From: Glandiceps talaboti
Lineage: Eukaryota > Hemichordata > Enteropneusta > Spengelidae
NCBI RefSeq assembly: GCF_964340395.1
Contig: NC_135556.1
Location: 5,993,501-6,057,500 of the forward strand
Length of the DNA: 64,000 nucleotides
Direction of reading: 5' to 3'
The notes beneath the pieces were generated by a model that had not been told where the DNA came from, did not search any database, and saw only the letters and a program-made list of their open reading frames with translations. This document shows positions 55,800 through 64,000 of the stretch, in pieces. The translations under genes were made by a program, and so were the position numbers. Position 1 is the stretch's first letter, and every line of letters starts with the position of its first letter.

Positions 55800-58700
55800 T
55801 GTGTCATGACATGAACCGAGCCGCCTGCGATACACATATCAACTACACTTCCACTACGTTCACATGGCAAAGTTTAGTATATGTAAGAAAAGGCTAAAAT
55901 AGGGGTACCTTAGCTTAAAATACTGCAGCTGTGGATGTGGATGATATAAAAAGTACACCCCCACCTCCATCATTATCTGTCATTTTTCCTGTGTTGTTTG
56001 GATTGAAATGAGTGAAAAGAAATTCAGGATGTTTATAAGCGTACTTAGTATAAATCTGTCTGGACTACGTAGGATTATGGCTGACATGTTGAACAACAAA
56101 ATTAAATGCAATTATTCTCAACTAGCACTTATTGCCACGAGAGTTGCTATGATCCGATGCCGACCGGAGGTATTTGTCTCCACGCACAATCCCCGAGTGT
56201 TTGCCAACCAATTTATAGTAATCCAATTGCGATCGAGCGTGTCAACAGACCAATTAACCATCAACACCAACAAGCACGCTATTCATCTAAGACTCTAATT
56301 CAATCGACCATCGGCAAGATTAATACGGGAATGTGGAAGGTGCGTCAGAAGATTAACGGATTTCGACACTCGGGGTTGAGGGACGTGTTATATATATGTA
56401 CATTGTTGTCTCGTTCTGTCCTTTCATTTTCTTTCTCTCACATTAAAGAAATTCAACAGCTCACGAAAAGGTGAACGATCCATGAGTGTATAATCACTGA
56501 GGAATAACCATACATTTGTTGCTGTCAGGAACAGAACAATCGCGCACACGAACAGCTGTCAATATTCAATGCTAATTTTTGCACAATATAAAACATTCGA
56601 AAGATTGAGAAATAGAATTGGAAAGTGAACAGAACAATCCTTTGTGGAATCTTATTTGGAAGACGTTAATTGGGTTAATAAAATTGAAACTTACAGGACC
56701 TGTAACATTATTTTCCTTAAAATGTTGAGTTGCATTATGCTAAGAATGTTTTAGGCATTGTCCCAGGGCCGAGACACACAATATCGTGTGAAAGATCTCT
56801 GCCTAGAAATATTGAAAATCAATACTGTGCATCATTAAGAGAAATTATTTGCCATTAACCTTTAAAACTGTTGATGATGTCATACTTTTTCTTTCATCTG
56901 GTGACAATTCTGCATAAATGTAATGGAAGGTGTCCCTATTAGTCGTCGGCTTTGTACAATAGTGCATGTCATCCCTAGTGCTCCAATTACTTTACTGGCT
57001 GAAATACCCTCAAGGTAGACTTTTAAAACGACATAGATTTACACATCAATCTTAATTGCATATCTCATGGTGTGTCTCTCAAATACGAAATTCCTATCTA
57101 GGAAAAAAGTATAGTATACATTATTCTCTTTCTTGAATGTGTTTGCATTGCGATGGGGGACATGAACATCCTATTGATAATCGCTATCAGTTACTAACCC
57201 AGTATATTTTGTTTTCATTACTAATGCAATGCCTAAGTTTATGCTACAGCGGTGCTTTAGTCCAAATTGGTGCATGTTTGTAAAAAAAATATTCAGGTCT
57301 TTATAGATCATTCTACATTCTCTTTCATAAACGATAAATGGAACAAATATTTGTCTCTTGGAGAAGATACATATTCTGTTTCCTAAAGTGGCAATCCACA
57401 TGGATAACCCCAAAATAAGACTATCTTTGAAAAACTAAAATATATAAATGTACTCTTAGGGGTTATGGTTTATAGATGTCTTATAAGTTATTGAACATCT
57501 AACAACAGTAAAAGTCCTTATCCAAAAGTCATACATGCATATTTGGCTACGTCATCGCAAAATTAAAAACACATATCTTAAACGTCCTTATTACTTGACC
57601 TACCGATCTTTTGCAAAACTGACTTCATTAATAACATTCATAAGCGAACAGCTGCTAATGTAAACGCTACAGAAATGAATTGTACAGTTGCTGTGATTGA
57701 TATCCGTCATCACTTATACCACTTGTAGAAATAGCCAAGCTGCCATTATAAGTAATAGAGTAATTTCAGTTCCATGCATTCCTACGAGAATCAAGTGATG
57801 TTTCTGCATTGATTTACCAGAATTGTTTGCAATGGTTTTGATTTAATTCAATACATTTCCGTTGAGGCTGAAATGGTTTTCAAGAGCAGCAAATTCAAGT
57901 CGATTTATTGCTATACAGGGATCTATGTTAGCATATGCCAGCCTTCTCATTTACCATTATGCATCTTGAGTCCGGGTAGAGTGGCAACAGCTGTCTTTTG
58001 ACATCGATTTGACATCAATCAAAGTTTCTCAGCTTATTTTACTTCGTTGTTAAGCTGATAGGTGATCGAAATTTGCTTTAAGGAGCTGCATGGACGTTTT
58101 GTTTGACGCTCTTAATTTAGATTGCCAATGGGCTAGAGGGGACAATTTGAACAGGAGAACAGTTTGGGCATTGAGACACCTGGGCAGGAGGATATTTTTG
58201 GCATGGGGCAGTTGGGCAGGAGGGTAGTTTTGGTTGCCGGCCATGGAGGCACTTGGGCAGGAGGGTGGGTTTGGTATGGAGAAAGTAATGTTTGGCGGGA
58301 GAACATATATTATTTGACGAGAGAACAGTTTGACAAGGCGACAGTTTGGATAGGATCGTGAAGTTGTATATCAGAAAAGTTCAAGTTGTTATTTATTCTC
58401 AATTTCAAACAATGCCAGCGTTTGTTATACATTTCACAAAATGCTATATTAACATCAATTTTGTTTTTCACAAATCATTACTAGAATTCGCAGAATGTTG
58501 CATGTATTAGGAATGTTACACATGTGATTGTTTTTCTTTTTTCATAACATCGTGGCTGAAATGAGACGAACACCTGACCCATCAAAAGTTACAATAATTA
58601 CACCTGCCTCAGTGCAGTTGATGGGAAAATCCGTGATCAGAAATGATTGTATTTCAGAAAATGAGGTTGGCTGTAATATAAAATAAGTGTAAACTGGATG

Positions 58701-60023
58701 GCGATGTTTGTGTTATAAGTGACTACCCATAGTCATCTAGTCCACAAAGGGTTCATCATTCAAAATTAATCATCATACACTACGGTATGACAAGATTGCG
58801 AACCTTTTACTGGCATTGTTGTTCCTCGTTAATGTTTTCTGGATTTCAAAAAAACATTCGTTAATTACAATTTTAAAAAGTTCCAGTGGCAGCGAACGAG
58901 ACGCCTAGCTCTGAGTTGTTGTGGTTCTAAATGAAGGGGGTGGAGATGGTTATTTTACAAACTCAAAGATAACAAAAAAGGTCACCCAAGTTCCCCGATG
59001 TCAAATTCAATTATGATAACACAGAATGGAGTTGGGTTAGCGGCTTTCGGACATCAACCTTCCGCTAGGCAGTATCAACTGTCGGAGCCTACGGCTTATT
59101 TGAGACTCAAATTATCAACTAAAATTTGAAGTATAATTATTGAAAGTAATGATATTAGATTTACTTGAAATAAAATCCCTCAATAGTTATGAGACATGGC
59201 AGAGATAACAGTCTTCGGAGACTAGAAATAATATTTTGAATTCTTCTAATGTCACGGTTTGATTTATGAAGCACCTTTTAGCATCTTAGGGTTTAGACGT
59301 ATCTACGTCAAGAAACTACCACTGTAATTCTCACCGTCTACAATCTATACGTACGAGACCAAATTAAAAAGACTTCAACAAAAGATGCTTTGAATATTAA
59401 CAACTCGAGTATCCAACTCCACCGTGAATTTCACTTGAAAAGAATCCTAAGATTCATTTATTCTTTCACAGGTTTGTCACGTCTTGCGACTGTTTTTTTA
59501 CAATGGTAAGATGTAAAAAATGCTCGATAACGGGACAGTCAGACACCGTGACTGATTTCCCTAGGCGTCAAGGGAATGGACAGAATTCCTTATCAACTTT
59601 ACCGAATCGACGTTTTATGGTCGGATTTGTTTGTCGAATTTTCCCCCTAGACAATTAATGTGCTTCAGTATAGTCTGTCATCGATACTGGTGAATGTAAT
59701 CAAAATGCAAAGTTACAATGGAACCGACTCGCTTTCAATTATCGGATTTCAGAACACGTCAGTTAAAGTGGTCATTTATAGCCAATCAAAAAACTTGCAG
59801 GGTATGCAATATTCGGACAATTGAAACTGGAATCCTTATTTCATAAAGTACGTGATGAGGAAACTGCCCAATTACACTAGTCTAAATCTAAATTGATTGA
59901 CGAGACCCTGGCAATAAAAACTTTGCCATACTCTGTTTATAAAGAACGACAAGATGGCATGGTTATCGTGATCGGGAAAATGAGGCTTGATAACGAAGTG
60001 GGATGGAACTATCATGAATTTGT
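55800..60023. other. Intergenic; GGGCAGGAGG-like degenerate repeats at 58.13-58.35 kb
   Basis: No gene recognised. At 58130-58350 a degenerate unit of the type 'gggcaggaggatagttttgg' recurs roughly every 25-40 bp (for example 'tgggcaggagg' at about 58182, 58213 and 58255; related 'gagaacagtttg' units flank them). Frames at 56008-56474 are unrecognised. Confidence 0.5.
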
Positions 60024-60350
60024 TTAAAGTGGCCATATGAATGTAAACCGTATCTTTACATCTGGGATTTTTAATTGATACAAGAACTTTTATTTACTTT
60101 ACTACTTAAACATACAAAGGAGAAGAACATGTTTCTAATGCAATAAATTGCAAAACACTTAATTAACGTTAAATGTTTATTGTACGTACAGACTTTTACA
60201 CAATTTTTAAGTTTCTTTGCAATTTACTGAGTTACAAACACAGATTTTGTGTATTTTGTTCTTTTTGTCAAGGAGAACAATACAGTAAAGTTATTTTATA
60301 AATTCAAAATACAAAATAAATAACAATTTCTCATCCGTATGGATACCATA
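60024..60350. mobile_element. MITE-like element, family D copy 3 (degraded right end)
   Basis: The left end 'ttaaagtggccatatgaatg' matches the family terminus. At the right, the reverse reading gives 'tatccatacggatga', a degraded inverted copy. The interior shares 'gagttacaaacacaga' and 'ttttataaatt' with copy 2. The right boundary is approximate. Confidence 0.6.
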
Positions 60351-63300
60351 AAGTGATTTAGAAATTACCTTTGCGCCTTAGATAAGTGAAAAAGATTATG
60401 ATATTCAGCGCTCGCAAAGAAAAACAGCGAAGTTGAAGCTACAATGTAAACTGCTGTGACCCTTCTCAACATTAAACACTGTGTAATCAATCGACAGTAT
60501 ACAGTATACCGTATATTAAAACATAATTCAGCGGGAACAGAATGCCGGTCTTTCAAATCATCATCGTTTTTCTATCACGCTACTTTTGAAACCATATTCT
60601 TCAGTTCCGATCTCTTTTGATCTTACCTGTATATCCTATGTAAAATCGATACATAAATAAATGAAGTTGCGTATTAAGTTCGGTTTCCTACGAATAACTT
60701 GTGGTTCGCTATTCATTGCTTAATGACAGTAAACAGATATAGAGTTGACAAATATAACGGTATATAAAACGCAATGCTTCCCTCAAAAACACCAAAAGAA
60801 GTATATGTGCACCGTTTAACCTATTCCCCTGTGTTTGAACTCCTTGAAAGGCTGAACACTTTTCACTGAATTGATATGCATGGATAGGTATCTGAAGTTA
60901 CTAAGCTAATTGCTGTAGACGACACTAAAGATTAGTATCATTACGGCCGTAACAATATCCGAGATATAACTTCAGCAGATTCTGAAGATCGCCATCTAGG
61001 TTATGACAAATTAACAGGTAATTCCTTTTAGATGAAATCGGCATGAAATATAATAGATTTAATCAGTAATGTACATGTGTCATGTTTTCAAATCGCCCAG
61101 GAAAAAAACATCAGGCGAAGCCTGGAATGCATGGTGACTCAAAGTAAAACCATGTGAGTGCTATCACAGGATGTAAACGTTGTCACATGAACATTAACAA
61201 AGTCAAGATAGGCGTAAAGGACACTGCTTTTAATACACAGTACATTGACATAGTTGACTGTTGTGCTTATTTGAAATTCTATCTGAAGCTATAACATCTC
61301 TTGGCAACACGTAGATAGTTCCTATAGTTTCGTACCTGGAATGTTTTGCGGCTGCATGGATACATTTGACACGTATATTTATATCGCACACTGAATCAAA
61401 TTGTATGAAAATATTGAATTATCTCTACACAGATGGTGTACCGTGCAAGAAGTACGAGAACCAGCTGCATATCGGGCGAAGCGTTTCATCTTCTTAGTTC
61501 CATATAATGCAGATATACACTACAGAAGTGTCTCACAATAAAAGTCGAATTTTAAGACCTTATAAAGCACTGACTAACGGCACATAAAGCAGAGATGAAC
61601 GTGTCATCAGTTACTGTACATGTCTGATATGTCCGTTGAACTTCACAGGGCTGACTAATAGATACAAGATTTCCCTATCACCGATATTTTCTATCCTTAT
61701 GTAATCACTGTTAGCACTTGAAGATAAGGACTCGCAGTTATCAAGTGTATTTAAATTAGCTCAAATATCGTCGAAACATAAATTATTATATGGGGAGTAT
61801 TTCAATTTGGAGTCAAAGAAATGTGAATGGATGGAATTTATGTACGGATGCGATGCAGTACCGCCCAGACTTACGGTTATAGCCCCATCACCGTGAATGA
61901 AGAAACATGTTCTGAGATAACAAAGTTAAGGCAAGCCCGAGATTTTAGATCCCAAGGTCCATAATTAAGCCGATACTTTATCTTTAAAAGAAATACGTAA
62001 AGCTCAGCGAGGTGATCAGGGCTGATCTAAAAATAACTGGGGTGCTGCATCATACCGGGTAATCTTCTGAAGATATCATCGAAGACTATATCGGATTTGG
62101 CACGCCTAATTTATACACTTTGAGTATTCTGTATTCGACTTTAGCGTTAATTGCATTAGAGAGACCCCCACGAGCATAAGTACCACATAGCGGGGTGCCC
62201 TATGACGATCGTAACAGTATGCGACAAAGAATATAACGGTAAATTCGAAATAGTTTGGTGTACATATACATGTTGCAGTTAGTAAAGGTTACATGCTGTA
62301 TCACTAACAAATCACACATCATATATACTTCATGACGATAATAACTTCGACGATATTAGCTTGTTATGATACTTGATTTGTGATCTTATTAATCGCTAAG
62401 AGTACAACGCAGAGACACATTAGGTGCACCCCAACTGACAGACAATCAAATGAAAACCGTTTTAATAATAAATCTGTATACTAAACACTCGAAAGAGCTA
62501 CTAACGTTGTTGTCACGCACACGAGTTCTATAGTCAATGTTCGGTATGAAGACTTGCATCGAGTAAATGATTGCGTTCAACTTCGTCATTCCGATGTTTT
62601 TGTTCAGTTTGTGGAAAGTTTTCCAGATCGAACGGTCTGATTTTATACCATACAAGATGAGTTTTTCTCTGAACTCCTTTTGTCGATTTGAAAGTGTATA
62701 CGACTAACACAACTGCTTACCTGCTCACTAATTCCCGTTCATCGCAAATCGGTGTTATATGCAAAAACTATACCAGTCTCTCATGAGCAATCGGTTACTT
62801 GACAATAAAACTCCTCGGTGGAAAAACAATTCACTGGACGGACGAAATGTTCCCTTGCTAGTGTAACGTTACCGTTTCCCGGTCGCCTAAGAAATACCAC
62901 TGACTGTTGACGAAGGCTGCGCACGGATAGAAATGTGAAGTCGTGAAGTCTCAGAAACGGTTATCTGACTGATTCAGAAGTCTACGTCAGCGTTGCAATT
63001 ATCTCATGCAGGGGCGCTGTTTATCGGAAGAGCGGGTTAAAGATTACTCAGATAGGCATTCTGGCATAGTTTTTTTTTATTTACGCCACCGCCTCTTTGG
63101 AAAAAGCTGGAATAAAAAACCGTAAAGAGGCTTATGTCCACTGACGTAGGGATTCCGTGTTTGTCTGCTGTTTTTAGCCTCACGTAATCAGATATCTGAA
63201 TCAAAATTCAAGTCTCGTCATGACGTTTTCAGTAGTTATCACCAAAACGAAGGAGATTTAAAACCCTGCCGTCAAGTGCTTAAGAACGGCAAAGGAAGTG

Positions 63301-63680
63301 CTCGCTTTTTCTAAACTCACTAATACCACGTTTGTAGTCACTGTTCATCTGACGTACGCAATTTGATGACTTCAAACGTTCTTAAGTTGATTAACGACTG
63401 TGACGGATATTGAATCGTTCGTGAATGCACCGCTTGTTGAGGTAAAGTTGTAATGCGACCAATAATCGAATAGTCAGCGATACTACGCCGATATCCTATG
63501 GAGGGAAAAATGAAGTACAGCGAGAAACGGGTTCAAACTGAATACATGGACTTTGACGCTACGAAAGAAGATTGTAGCATTGTTTTTTAACACTTGGCCT
63601 TGACTGTCAAACTAGGCTGTAAATCCTGAATGAGAAAATAAATGTTTACTATATATTTACATATATGTTATATGGAGGCA
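60351..63680. other. Intergenic, no gene recognised
   Basis: AT-rich, slightly less so after 62.8 kb. Minus-strand frames at 60556-60365 and 62655-62446 are unrecognised. Confidence 0.5.
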
Positions 63681-63744
63681 GACACAACACAACACAACAC
63701 ACATACATACATACACATTTATACACACACATACACACACACAC

Positions 63745-63828
<84 letters not shown>

Positions 63829-63909
63829 GTGTGTAAGTGTGTGTGCGTGCGTGTGTGTATGTGATATGTGTAGGTATGTGATATATAAAAACCCTGGATG
63901 TCATCAGGT

Positions 63910-64000
<91 letters not shown>
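63681..64000. repeat. ACAC/ATAC tract and two long TA arrays at the window edge
   Basis: ACACA/ATAC-type units (about 63681-63748) pass into a TA array (63750-63824). A GT-rich segment of about 90 bp follows, then a second TA array from 63914 to the end of the window (at least 43 units, cut by the edge). The CA-rich left part and GT-rich middle are roughly complementary across the first TA array, giving an inverted-repeat arrangement. Confidence 0.95.

Noticed and set aside
56008-56474. Overlapping 96- and 122-codon plus-strand frames
   Set aside because: Two frames over the same DNA, neither with family resemblance; length is near what AT-rich sequence gives by chance over 64 kb.

Overview
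This looks like a stretch of an AT-rich, repeat-dense animal nuclear genome. There are no prokaryotic operons. The one clear gene is split by GT-AG introns, and simple-sequence arrays, inverted-repeat elements and a CR1/L2-type retrotransposon fragment fill much of the rest. Gene architecture and repeat style fit a marine invertebrate (non-vertebrate deuterostome or lophotrochozoan), but the sequence alone does not fix the phylum.

The only confident host gene lies on the minus strand at 48341-41611. It is a four-exon, 442-residue class A GPCR of the cholecystokinin/gastrin/sulfakinin receptor family. The four exons (48341-47843, 45684-45428, 43579-43462, 42065-41611) join in phases 1, 0 and 1 into one open frame with all seven membrane segments, ERY, CWTP and NPITY motifs. 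The 39-codon exon carrying TM5 was found by reading the sequence; it is too short to stand out as an ORF. A possible terminal exon of an unrecognised gene (51853-52031, plus strand) is followed closely by AATAAA.

0-13.4 kb: no recognised gene. It holds a GACA-array repeat beside a nested foldback (2.0-2.3 kb), several MITE-like inverted-repeat elements (families called A, B and C here), a long-armed hairpin (5.36-5.63 kb), an AATCA-type minisatellite, a compound microsatellite (10.8-11.06 kb) and two 58-60 bp tandem repeats. 14.06-15.46 kb: 5'-truncated CR1/L2-like non-LTR retrotransposon with an uninterrupted C-terminal reverse transcriptase frame and an ATTACA-repeat tail. 15.5-40.4 kb: gene-poor, with further copies of families A and B, a family D element, two striking compound tetranucleotide arrays (27.0-27.4 and 39.8-40.36 kb) and paired perfect/near-perfect palindromes at 28.34-28.42 kb. 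41.3-48.4 kb: the receptor gene, with a 48-bp minisatellite in intron 2 and a long GA tract in intron 1. 48.5-64 kb: gene-poor, with a GA/GGGA tract, two more family D elements and TA arrays running off the right edge.

Family letters A-D are labels for this window only, based on comparing copies within it; no database was searched. Most apparent ORFs here are read-throughs of microsatellites or chance frames in AT-rich DNA and are left out.
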